A stretch of 64,000 nucleotides of DNA. Source: Elymus sibiricus (lineage: Eukaryota > Streptophyta > Magnoliopsida > Poales > Poaceae). Below the pieces are notes generated by a model, which ran no database searches, was not told the DNA's origin, and was given only the letters and a program-made list of their open reading frames with translations. Position 1 is the stretch's first letter. Every line of letters begins with the position of its first letter. Positions 54,460 through 64,000 of this stretch are shown piece after piece. The translations under genes and the position numbers were made by a program. The stretch is from positions 145,060,001 through 145,124,000 of the forward strand of contig CM077670.1 of assembly GCA_039707655.1 (NCBI GenBank). Reading direction: 5' to 3'.

Positions 54460-55338
54460 GAATTCCAGAAAGCAACCGAAGTCATGTGCATTGACGGGGG
54501 TGCATCTTTGCACTCCTCTCACCGCCAACTCAAGCAGTGGGCGCGTGAGGTTAATGCGGCAGAATCGGCGGTGGGTGCTCAAAAGCCACTCAAGTGGTCC
54601 CACACGCCCATCATTTTTTATGCGGAGGATCACCGTGATCGCACAACTGCAGTCGGGTGCTTGCCATTGTTGGTCTCACCAACGATACGCAACCCCCAAG
54701 TCACGAAAATGTTGGTTGACGGTGGGGCTGGCCTAAATTTGATTTCACCAGAAGTCATCAAGAGGTTACAAATTCCCGACGAAGATCTGTAGCAGACAGG
54801 CACGTTTCAGGGAGTCAATCCAGGAAGGAGTCAACCCAAGGGGAAGATTACTCTGCCGAAGACATTTGGCGGGGAATTGAATTACAGAACAGAGAAAATT
54901 GTGTTTGATGTGGTTAAGATTCCTCTACCTTACAATGGAATTCTTGGTCGCCCAGCCTTGGCAAAGTTTATGGCAGCGTCTCATTATGCCTACAACACTC
55001 TCAAAATGCCAGGACCAATGGGAGTCATCACCATTATTTCCGACAAGAAAGATGCAGTGATTTGCGTCGACAAGCTTTACAGAGAAGCGGTTGCAGCATC
55101 TGCCGTCATGGCACCCGCTCCCGCCAGCAAAAAGAAGGGCAAGAAAAGCGGCAAGACCTCTAACAAGTCTTCCGGGAAGCGCACTTCTTTGAGGTGCTGC
55201 GCGCCCGTTGATGACGCACCGGAGAGCTCTACCGCCAAGAAGTCCAAGGCTACTCCACCAGCAACCAAGAAGGTGCCGGCAAAGGAGGACGGCACAGGTG
55301 GTACCTTCACCGTCAGTGCCTCTCTTGACAGCAAATAG
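54460..55338 (+). pseudogene. Aspartic protease domain of element D
   Basis: CIDGGASLHSSHRQLKQW opens the segment. The active-site loop is MLVDGGAGLNLIS (DGG form). A TAG at 54790-54792 breaks it. The fold continues with KIVFDVVKIPLPYNGILGRPALAKFM and PMGVITIISDKKDA, followed by a Lys/Ala/Ser-rich linker and a stop at 55336-55338 before the RT linker REVIEHHLPLCP. Confidence 0.8.
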
Positions 55339-56880
55339 GAAAGCGCGCTCATTGCCTTCCTGCGGGCGAATGTCGATGTGTTTGCATGGCAACCATCTAA
55401 CATCCACGGTGTTCCCAGGGAGGTAATTGAGCACCACCTTCCTCTTTGTCCCCATGCTCGGCCCGTCAAGCAAAAGGTTAGGAAGCAAGCTTTGGAATGG
55501 CAACAGTTTATCGCCGAAGAAATAAAAAAGTTAGAAGCAGCAGGTTTAGTTAGAGGTGTACTACATCCAACATGGTTGGCAAATCCAGTAGTAGTATGAA
55601 AAGCAAATGGAAAGTGGAGACTTTGTATTGACTACACAAATATCAACAAAGCATGTCCAAAGGATCCCTTCCCCTTGCTGCGTATTGATCAAATTTTTGA
55701 CTCTACTGCCGGCTGTGATTTACTCTCCTTTCTTGATGCATACTCTGGTTACCATCAGATTTTCATGGCCAAGAGGATAAGGAGAAAACCGCATTTATTA
55801 CTCCATGTGGTACATATTGCTTCGTGCGTATGCCTTTCAGACTAAAAAGTGCTGGTTCAACATTTGCAAGAGCAGTCCAAATTTGTTTTGACCCTCAGCT
55901 GCACAGGAATGTGGAAGCATATATGGATGATATAATGGTCAAAACCAAGGACAAATCAACTCTCATTCAGTACTTAGAAGAGACATTTGCAAATTTGCGC
56001 AAAATAAATTTGAAGCTCAATCCCGAGAAGTGTGTATTTGGCATTCCATCCTGCAAACTTCTCGGGTTCTTTGTATCTCAGTGTGGAATTGAAGCCAATC
56101 CCGACAAGATCAAAGCCATTGAGCAAATTGAAGCACCAAAGTGCGTCAAGGATGTGCGACGTCTTGCCGGCTGTATTGCTGCATTAAGCAGGTTCATCTC
56201 CAAATCTGCTGAGCGCACCTTGCCATTTTTCAAAATCTTGAATAAGGCAGGTCCAATGAAATGGACTCCGGAAGCGGAGGCTGCGCTGCAAGATTTGAAG
56301 AGATACCTCTCCTCTCCGCCAACACTAGTTGCGCCTAAACCACAAGAGCCGTTGCTGCTATATTTAGCGGCGACAAATCAAGTGGTCAGTGTTGCATTAG
56401 TGGTAGAGAGAGAATCAGACAATGAGGAAGCGGCAGTAGCAAGCCCGTCAAGCGACAAACCGGAATCTTCTCCGGCAGAGTCTGGTGCCGACAAGTCAGA
56501 ATCAGCGCAAGCAAATACAACGAACCAACAAGTTGTGCCGAAGAAGAAAATGGTGCAGTGCCCAGTTTACTTTGTTAGTTCCCTCTTGCAGGGGGCTAGG
56601 TCAAGGTACTCTGGTGTGCAGAAGCTACTTTTCGGCCTTCTGATGGCCTCGAGAAAGCTGCGCCATTACTTCCAAGCACATGAAATTACCGTCGTCACTC
56701 GCTTTCCGTTGCAGCGTATTTTGAGGAATCCAGATGCAACCGACAGGATAGTGGAGTGGGCATTGGAACTGTCAAGTTTTGCACTTAAGTTTGAGAGCAC
56801 TTCAACTATTCAGAGCAGAGCTTTGGCGGAATTCATTGCCAAATGGACGCCAACGCAAGACGAAGAAATTCAAGAAACAG
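55339..56880 (+). pseudogene. Reverse transcriptase domain of element D
   Basis: Linker VREV(I)EHH, then GVLHPTWLANPVVV with a stop at 55597-55599 in place of a Leu-type codon, CIDYTNINKACP and FLDAYSGYHQI. A frameshift at about 55768 leads into the second frame with MPFRLKSAGSTFARAVQ and AYMDDIMVKT (catalytic YMDD at 55920-55931), LNPEKCVFGIPSCKLLGF and GIEANPDKIKAIEQI. A Ser/Glu-rich insertion of about 50 residues (near 56420-56540) sits in the connection region before VQCPVYFVSSLL. Apart from the two lesions the domain is intact. Confidence 0.9.
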
Positions 56881-57431
56881 TTCCCCCTGGCAAAGAAGCA
56901 ACTAAAGAATGGATCATGTACTTTGACGGTGCTTTCTCACTACAAGGCGCTGGTGCCGGAGTGATGCTTGTCGCACCCACTGGAGAGCACCTCAAATATG
57001 TGGTACAAATGCACTTTTCCAGGGAGAAAGCTACAAACAACACTGCTGAGTACGAAGGACTCCTTGCCGGGCTCAGGATCGCGGTGGACCTTGGAATCAG
57101 AAAATTGATCATCTGTGGCGACTCACAGCTTGTTGTGAAGCAAGTTAACAAAGATTATCAGAGCCCATTGATGGAGGCTTATGTGGAAGAAGTGAGGAAA
57201 TTGGAAGAACACTTTGATGGATTGCAAACAGAGCACATTCCTCATGCGAAAAATAGCATTGCTGATCATTTATCAAAGTGTGCTGCTCAAAAGCTGCCTG
57301 TGGAACCAGGAACTTTTGTGCTCTATTTGACTCACCCATTTGTCACACCATCAATGCAGACAAACAAAAGAAGAAAGTTGAACACCAGTAAGTACTTCCC
57401 GGCAGAGCTTCTAGAAGCCGTCGGCAAATAA
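56881..57431 (+). pseudogene. RNase H domain of element D
   Basis: This continues in the RT frame. Catalytic positions are visible in MYFDGAFSLQGAGAG (Asp), NNTAEYEGLLAGL (Glu), ICGDSQLVVKQV (Asp) and NSIADHLSK (Asp). All four acids are present, and the frame runs on to the stop at 57429-57431, after KYFPAELLEAVGK. This is the best-preserved catalytic domain in the window. Confidence 0.9.
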
Positions 57432-58801
57432 GTTGCCGGTAACAACGCGCCTGCCGGTGAGCAGCGGCCTCGCGCAGAACCTCAGGTTCTTGCCGTTGAG
57501 GCAAGCGCTCCCGCAGCCAAAGAGATGCCTTTAGTCCTTGCCGTCGAGCCACAGGATCCGGCATGGGCACAGCAAATCGTCCATTTCCTTCAAACAGGAG
57601 AACTCCCCGATGATTAAGAAGAAGCCAAAAAAGTAGCCTGACAGTCAAGCATGTATCAGTTTGTTGACAGCATTTTGCACAGAAAAAGGCCAAATGGGGT
57701 GAAATTGAGGTGCATTTGTCGGGAAGAGATGGACTGAAGTTGTTGGCAGAGATACACAGAGGCATATGTGGCTCTCACATTGGATCAAGAGCTCTTGTCG
57801 GCAAAGCTTAACGGCAAGGCTTCTATTTGCCCACTGCACTCCAAGATGCAACTGAGCTAGTAACCAAATGTGAAGCTTGCCAGTTTCATTCAAAGAATAT
57901 ACATCAACCAGCACAGGCACTTCAAACGATTCCACTCTCCTGGCCCTTCTCGGTCTGGGGACTCGATATCTTGGGCCCTTTCCCTTGTGCTACCGGGGGC
58001 TTTGAGTTCTTGTACGTTGCAATCAACAAGTTCACAAAGTGGGCAGAGGTAGAACTAGTGAGGAAGGTGACAGCACAGTCAGCTGTCAAGTTCTTTAAAG
58101 GATTAGTTTGCCGTTTTGGTGTTCCTAACAAAGTCATCACAGACAATGGCACACAATTCATGAGTCGCGCCTTCATGCAGTACATCCAAGACCTTGGAAG
58201 CAAGATTTGTTTTGCATCTGTTGCTCACTCGAGAAGCAATGGCCAAGCGGAAAGGGCAAATGCTGAAGTGCTGTGAGGCCTCAAGACGAGAACTTTTGAC
58301 AAACTGCACAAGTGCGGAAGACGCTGGATTCACAAATTGCCGGCAGTTCTTTGGTCACTCGGGACGACACCAAATCGAGCTACCGGCCAAACACCCTTCT
58401 CCCTAGTCTATGGTGCAGAGGCGGTGCTCCCCATAGAACTCATATACAGGTCACCTCGAGTGCTTGCTTATGACGAAGCACAGCAAGAGCAGCTGCGGCA
58501 AGATGACGCCACGCTCCTCAAGGAAGATCATTTTCGGGCTGCTGTGCGAGCTGCGCTCTACCAGCAAGCTTTGCGCCGCTCTCCCAGCCGCAAAGTCCAT
58601 GCTCGAAGCCTTGAGGAAGGCGACCTTGCTCTTCGGCGCATCCAATCTGCCAAGGGGTCCAACAAGTTAACACCGAAGTGGGAAGGCCCTTATCGGGTAG
58701 TGCGAGTCACCAGACCTGGTGTAGTCCGTCTAGAGACCGAAGATGGCATCCCAGTGCAGAACTCATGGAACATTGAGCATCTTCGCAAGTTCTATCCGTA
58801 A
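57432..58801 (+). pseudogene. Integrase domain of element D
   Basis: A linker with stops near 57616 and 57635 (WAQQIVHFLQTGELPDD) leads to a zinc domain, EIHRGICGSHIGSRAL with a stop, then TKCEACQF (HHCC). The core carries WGLDILGPF, ITDNGTQFMSRAF and NGQAERANAEVL (all three catalytic acids), with a TGA right after AEVL at about 58274-58276. The rest is open: NRATGQTPFSLVYGAEAVLP, WEGPYRVVRV and the terminus NSWNIEHLRKFYP ending at 58799-58801. The same final motif (NTWNARHHRKFYP) survives in element A. Confidence 0.85.
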
Positions 58802-59565
58802 GGCGTAGTTGCCAGGATCCCTCTCTGGCAACACCTTTCGTACAAGCCTTGTCGGCAGACATGTAACCCTATGTACAAAGCCAGGCACAGACCCTATGCA
58901 TAAGTGAAATAAAGCTAAGTGTTTCGCAACTCTTTGTTAAAATACATTTTTGCTTGTGTATGATTACATGTGATGTTGTGTTATACTTTGCCTTGTATGA
59001 AATGATTAATGAGCCATCGAGGCATCCATCCACTTCTTTCTCTTCTTTCTTTTTCTCAAAAGGATAGAAGGTTCCCTCGCGTGCAAGTTTCCCGGGGGGG
59101 ATGATGGTGTGGATACCACCAAATGACGTTCAAGTGATCATTCTGTAACAAGAAGCACGACAAAGAAAAGAGCTAAGTTGATAAAACTTTAATTCTTTGT
59201 TCAAGTTGCAGTCTTCCTTGAACGATTTTTGTCTTTGTGTGAGAAACCTGCACGCTAAGGAACCTTGACATGACCGATCGCACTCTTATTTTGTTTCGAG
59301 TCCGCTCAACAACTTAAGCATCTGCGTTGGAACCGCCAAAGGTAAAACTTGTCGGTAGCGGCACCTCTGGCAGGCTGGTAAGGATCCGTCCTCAAGCGCT
59401 CACGGCAAGGGTGTGCACACCGGTAAGCGTCCGGCGAGTGTAGGGTATACAATTCACATGAAGGCAGGATAAGACAAGGAAAATAGTGTACATTCATTCA
59501 AAACAGCTTAAGTTGCATTACATCACAAGCACAGTGCAGATCTAACTTAAGATTAAATGTATCTT
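58802..59565. other. Non-coding spacer of element D
   Basis: This lies between pol and the convergent accessory gene. No gene is supported. An AATAAA near 58909 (GTGAAATAAAGC) is a likely polyadenylation signal of the gag-pol transcript. The rest is unremarkable. Confidence 0.55.
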
Positions 59566-62500
59566 TTACATGATGGCGCTGGTGATAAGTACAATGACAA
59601 GGCTAGTTCTGGAGATCGCCTTCATGCGGGGAACAAGAAGAACCTTGTCGGCCAGTGGAGCAACAATCACGTCGATGGTCGTGATATCAGTATTCTTTGG
59701 TAGAGTTCTGAATATCCCAGAGAGATCAACATCAGGATTCTGGTAGGCAACTTTGATGAGCACCTTGTAAAGGACGTCATGGACAAACTTGCGGGATTCA
59801 TCAGCAAATGAAGCGGACCTATCTTCGTGATTAGTTTTCAGAGCATAAATGAGGCCTTCGAAGAACTTGGCCAGTCTGGCACTGGCAGTCTCCTTATCAT
59901 TGACAGTATAGCTCCAGCTTCTCATGACGGCAAGCTGTCTGGTTATGCTTTCTGCAATGTTGACAAGCATGTTGGTCCAAAGGGAGAGCACCTCTCGCAG
60001 CTCCGTGAATTTCTTCTCAGCATCTTCCCGGGAGGTCTCTTCTGCGTCAAGCTTCTCCGTCAAGATTACCTCCTTTTCTTTGGTGGATTCAAGATATTTC
60101 TCCAGAGTGATAAGCTTTGATTTCAGATCCTCCATTGCCTTATCAGTTGTGTCAAGATCTTGGTTCTTAGATGCTAGCTGTGTTTGCAGCTCCCCTAGGG
60201 TATGAGCTGCCTTCTGCGCTTCACCTTTCAGGGCCTCAATCTCTTTATTATTGGCGGCAAGATCTTTCTTCAACTTGTTCACCTGGGACTCCAAATCTGC
60301 CTTGGCAGTGGCAGCAGCAGCAGCATTATCGGTAGCTTCCTTGAGCTTGGCGGCACTCTCTCAAGAATGGATTTCGATGGATTCTTTGTGGTTTTTCTCT
60401 AGCTCTTGGGTCCTTTGCTCAAGGAGCTTTTCAATATCTTCATCCTTGCTGCGAAGTTTGGTGGCAAGGGCCTCTTCTTTCGCGGCAATATTCCTTTCTC
60501 GGGCATTGAGCTGCGCCTCGCGCTCTACCAGCATGCCGTCCAGAACTGTCGCCTTCTCCTGGGGAGCGGCAAGCTTTTCCTCTTGCCTCCTCAGATTATG
60601 AGATTGGCTGTTGTACCATGCCCGGAGTTCCTCTGCCTTCCCTTTTAGCTTCTCTTCGGCCAACTCCAAAGCTTTGTGCTCTTCTTGGAGTTTGTCCCAA
60701 CGCTTGCTGTAGAGATCTTGCACATCCTTGAAACCGGCAGCCATGGTTTCTAAGAAGGCAAGGTCTGCTGTGCTATCAGCAGCGTTGTCGGCTTCAGTGG
60801 TGTTTTGGGCAAAAAGAGCTAGGATCTGGGCAATCTCATCGTCAAAATTTGGCCCTCAAGTGCTTGATGAACTGGGGGCTTTAGGACTTTGCTGGGGAGC
60901 GGCGAGCATCAAGACATCCACCAAGATTTGAGTGGTTGGTGCGGCAGGTTGAGTTTTAGGGTTTGGCTTGTCGGCACCAACTAGCACCATCTCCGTGCTT
61001 GTCTGGATGGGGGCAGACATGTTGCTGGGAGACTTTCCTTGCTCTCCGGTAACTTCCCTTGCCTCCTCGGCAGCAGAGTTGGCGGCCTCTTCAGCAGAGA
61101 TCTTGGCGGCCTCGTCAGGTGCACTCTTTGCAATATCTGCCATGTCTGCAAGAATTTCCCCTTCTTTGGGAGAAGCTAGATCTGCAAGATGGAACAGAAG
61201 CAAAGAGCAAAAAAGTGATTCAGTTTGCAAGTCAAGTTCAAGAAAACAAAAATTTTGGACAATGCATAAGGACAAGTGGATTACCTGTTGATGCTCATTG
61301 AGGAAGGGTATTTCCTTCCCCGACAACCTCGGTTGCCGCCGCACGGTCACCGGCAGCCTCGCTTGCCAGGACAGTTTTCGTACGGGCGGGCTCATTAGTG
61401 GAGGCCCTTGTCGGAGAAGCGCTCTCCAGGACGATAGTTGAAGGAGGAGCCATGATAGGATCTGCCTCTTGGCGCTCTTCCTCTTGGCGGCCTTCTCCTA
61501 TCTCCTTGTTGGGCTCAAGAGGAGGAACCTCAGTGTCGGCACCCGCGAGCGGGAACTGCACCACAACCTCACGCAGGGGGCTGGGCTGGGGGCTGACGAC
61601 GATGGTATCAGCAGATGTGACCCCCTGCCCAGCACTTGCCGTGGGTTCGTGCTCCGTTGCACCTCTCGTTCGTTTCGCCCTGTGCACGAGTGGTTCTGTA
61701 TCCCTGCGAAGACAAAGGAAGTCAAGTTAAATGAAAAATCAATACAAGATCAAGATTTGATGAAGATAAATGATTATGCTTACTCTTCATCTTCGGACTC
61801 TCTAAGAATGGAGTGGTCGTATCTCACTAGCAGAGGTGATTCCCTGGCTCTCTTGATTGCCGGTGGAGGCGAAGATGCCTGTTGAGAAGACCCAACTTCA
61901 CCAGCAACTCCTGGCTGGGGAGGTGGACGTTGAGCTCGAGGGCGTCGAGTCGATTGCCGATGCACTTCTTGTTGTTGGCCAGTTCTGGTGGTCATCTTCT
62001 TCACGGCAGGGCCAGCCCCTAACGAAGAAGGTTGCACTACCTCTTGGCTAGACGCTTTCCGAAGAACGCGCGCTTTCTTCTTCGGGCCCTAAGGATCTCC
62101 CTCTTGTTCAATTTCACCAGCAACCTCTTCCCCGACAGGCTCCTCCTGGTGCTCTTCGGCAACATCTTCGTCAGGGGTCTCTTCCTCCTCCTCAGTTGCC
62201 GCAGCTTGGGAACCGCTAGCCTTGCCAGCCTTCAAGGCCTCTTTGGCTTTCTAGGCGATATACGCCAACTCTTCATCTCTCGTGGCCTGGATGAGGTCTT
62301 TCTCTTCTCGAGTGGGCCTCTCCGTCAGATTGGAAGCCCAAGTCATTTCATCTTCGAGTGAAGGCAACTCTCAATCAGCTTCGACTCCTCGAGCATTGCA
62401 TGCTGGCATCATCGCCCAGATGGAATCTTTAGCGGAGTTAATGTGCAGAGGCACGGCCTTGTCCGGCAGGTGGAACTTGCCGGAGACCCTGAAGAGCTGA

Positions 62501-63366
62501 TGGCAGAGACTGATGTGCTGCATAACAGTCAAGTTGTTGCCCAGCCCTGGGTATATCCTCATGATGTCTCCAGCGTTCTTGTACTCCCAAGTGTACCTTT
62601 GCCTCTTCTGTAGCGGCGCAATACGTCGCCGGAGGAAATCGGCTCCTACCATCTCAATGGTTAGCCCAGAAGACTGGAGGCGAGCAATTCGGTTCAGTGT
62701 CGGCCCAAGCTTCTTGTCGCTGGTGCCTAGATCACTCCAATTCTTGCCGCGATCAATCTTCTCTGTGCATGGCAAGCAGAAGTTGTGGAAGTCCTTCTCC
62801 TTGATCCAGCACCATTCTGCCCGCCATTCCTCCCATTTCAGATGCAGCAGCCCGGCAAGATATTTTCCCTTAGATTTGGCACGAGGAATCCAAGTCATGC
62901 TACCGGAGAGTGCATCACCTTCGATGTGGGGAATGAAGAAATGGCAGAAGAGGTCGACATTGGGGATGACTCTGACAAATTCTTCGCACATATGGGTGAA
63001 GACTGCCATGCAGGTCATTGCATTTGGGGTAAAATCCAGCAGCCAGAACCCGAAGGTGTACAGCTCAGTGAAGAAATCCGAGTATGGGGGAACCAGGCCG
63101 CAGTAGAAGTACGCACAGAAGAACGGGTATGCTTCTCCGGCGACCTTCGTATCAGCAGGGAGCACTACTGGCGCCTTATGGTCCTGGGTGTCCCTTCCCC
63201 ACATGTAAGCATACCTGGAAATCGGCGTGTTCTTGTCCAAGGCTGGCGGTGAGAAAACCGCGTTCTCCCTCCGCCGCTACTCCAAGTCTGCCTTCCGCTT
63301 CTCTGCTTTGGGGTCGACGGGCTTGGCAGGTTTCTTGCCCTCTGTATCAGCCTTCTTGGGTGCCAT
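59566..63366 (-). pseudogene. Antisense accessory gene of element D (PF04195-like plus coiled coil), three exons
   Basis: ATG at 63364-63366 gives MAPKKADTEGKKPAKP. Exon 1 (61784-63366) carries the PF04195-like domain: FYCGLVPPYSDFF, DFTPNAMTCMAVFTHMCEEF, IPNVDLFCHFF and FLRRRIAPLQKR (62602-62640). A Glu-rich, Pro/Gln-rich tail ends at a GTAAGC donor. Exon 2 (61285-61703) is Pro/Thr/Ala-rich; exon 3 (59566-61181) is a long coiled coil (DLYSKRWDKLQEEHKALELA and later Lys/Glu/Leu heptad-like stretches) with a globular-looking C-terminus ending at 59566. Stops occur near 63278, 62370, 62250, 62088, 61295, 60856 and 60361, some replacing one Trp/Gln-type codon. Function is unknown. Structure parallels A/B and E despite weak sequence identity outside the core. 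Confidence 0.75.
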
Positions 63367-63521
63367 GAGGGCTCGGGAGGAAGGATTGGAGGTGGAAGAG
63401 GCACGGGTCAGTGGCGGCGGCGACGGTGGGATCTGCTTTGGCGAGAGGAGGAAGAAGATGCAGCGAAGGGCGGTGTGAATGAGCAGCGCCTCCTCGTGGT
63501 TACCTTTTTATGGGGAAGGCG
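63367..63521 (-). promoter_or_regulatory. Candidate promoter of the antisense gene, element D
   Basis: On the minus strand a TATA-like CCATAAAAAGG (window 63503-63513) lies about 140 bp before the ATG. A pyrimidine-rich CTTCTTCCTCCTCTCGCC patch lies between them. This is the clearest promoter of the four accessory genes. G inserted about 10 bp upstream of the TATA box. Confidence 0.45.
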
Positions 63522-64000
63522 CGGTGACGGTGTCCTGGATTAGGGGGTGCCAACCTAGCTGGCCCGTCTCCTCGGATGGGCCGATATGCCCCCGTACGTG
63601 ATCAAGATGGACTACGGAAGTCGCACATGGGAAACGTGATCAAGATTGCATCTACCGAAGACTTGCAGTACCCTTCAAGACTATTCCAGCCGCCTTATTC
63701 CAAGATACCGACCTTGTAACCCTAGAGACCCTCCTTGGCGTGTATATAAGCCATAGGGTTTAGCCCGTAGGGGGGATGAGCGCAACATCAAACACCTAGC
63801 TATATTAGTTAGACACACATTACGATCTCGAGGTAGATCAACTCTGTACTCGATACACATCCATTAATATAAACAGAAGCAGGACGTAGGGTTTTACCTC
63901 CATCAAGAGGGCCCGAACCTGGGTAAAACATCGTCTCCTTTTGTCTCTGTTACTATCGATCTGAGATCCGCAGCTCGGGACCCCCTACCCCGAGGTCTGC
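63522..64000 (+). mobile_element. G: start of an LTR of another Gypsy-type element
   Basis: Sequence from CGGTGACGGTGTCCTGG onward matches in pattern a common Triticeae LTR (usual start TGTCGGTGACGG). The first bases here are altered or lost, so the exact boundary is uncertain by a few bases. A TATA box TATATAAG (63743-63750) gives + orientation. Near the end, GAGGGCCCGAACCTGGGTAA is the motif that precedes U5 ends in several of these families. The LTR is cut by the window end. Confidence 0.7.

Larger units (their letters stand above)
51620..63521 (+). mobile_element. D: near-complete Gypsy retrotransposon, 3' LTR not reached
   Basis: 11.9 kb of a + oriented element: LTR (51620-52444), PBS motif, Gag, protease, RT, RNase H, integrase, spacer, antisense accessory gene. 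Near 63522 it is interrupted by the LTR of G, so its polypurine tract and 3' LTR must lie beyond the window. Gene order PR-RT-RH-IN makes it Gypsy. All pol catalytic motifs are readable, though several stops and a frameshift break it. It is the most complete pol in + orientation and shows what A and B have lost. Confidence 0.85.

Overview
The window is a deeply nested transposable-element cluster from a large grass genome, most likely a Triticeae species (wheat, Aegilops, barley or rye). The evidence is the content: Angela/BARE-type Copia LTRs, several Gypsy families whose pol is followed by an antisense gene, and LTR ends beginning TGATACGTC. I found no intact host gene, tRNA or rRNA. The insertion order can be read from target-site duplications (TSDs) and from reading frames that rejoin across insertions.

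Base layer: two broken, convergent, transposon-type genes. A ULP1-like (C48) cysteine-protease pseudogene lies on the + strand (849-3662, then 13787-14059). A FAR1/MULE-type transposase pseudogene lies on the - strand (47967-48126, then 16286 down to about 15170), with DDE-region, SWIM and CCHC motifs. Together they look like the remains of one Mutator-like element that carried a ULP gene.

Insertions into the base layer: (1) H, a solo LTR (3684-13694, TSD ATGTT) in an intron of the protease gene; it contains A, a full-length but defective Gypsy element (3792-12013, TSD TTATT). (2) B, a second copy of the A family (16287-47961, TSD AGCAT) in the transposase gene. B is opened by E, a 5'-truncated antisense-oriented Gypsy element (17717-28959); by a decayed Copia element (35409-44717, TSD CCACg/c); and by a 2.4-kb palindrome of two tail-to-tail LTRs (44728-47102, TSD GCCCG). 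With the three inserts removed, B is about 8.7 kb and its 3' LTR is 889 bp, matching its 890-bp 5' LTR. (3) F, an LTR-type element (from 48127), contains C, a Gypsy LTR plus gag (from 49589), which contains D, a near-complete Gypsy element (from 51620), which is interrupted near its 3' end by the LTR of G (about 63522 to the window end).

The recurring theme is an accessory gene. All three Gypsy families here with the region between pol and the 3' LTR (A/B, D, E) carry, antisense to pol, a spliced gene. Its N-terminal part resembles the Pfam 'putative gypsy type transposon' domain (PF04195) and its C-terminal part is a long coiled coil. Exon counts differ (2, 3 and 5), and each has promoter-like sequence on the LTR side. 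A and B share the same internal RT deletion, so they belong to a non-autonomous subfamily that must have been mobilised in trans.

All coding regions contain stops or frameshifts, so nothing here is likely to be autonomous today. Family names are given only at superfamily or lineage level because no database search was possible.
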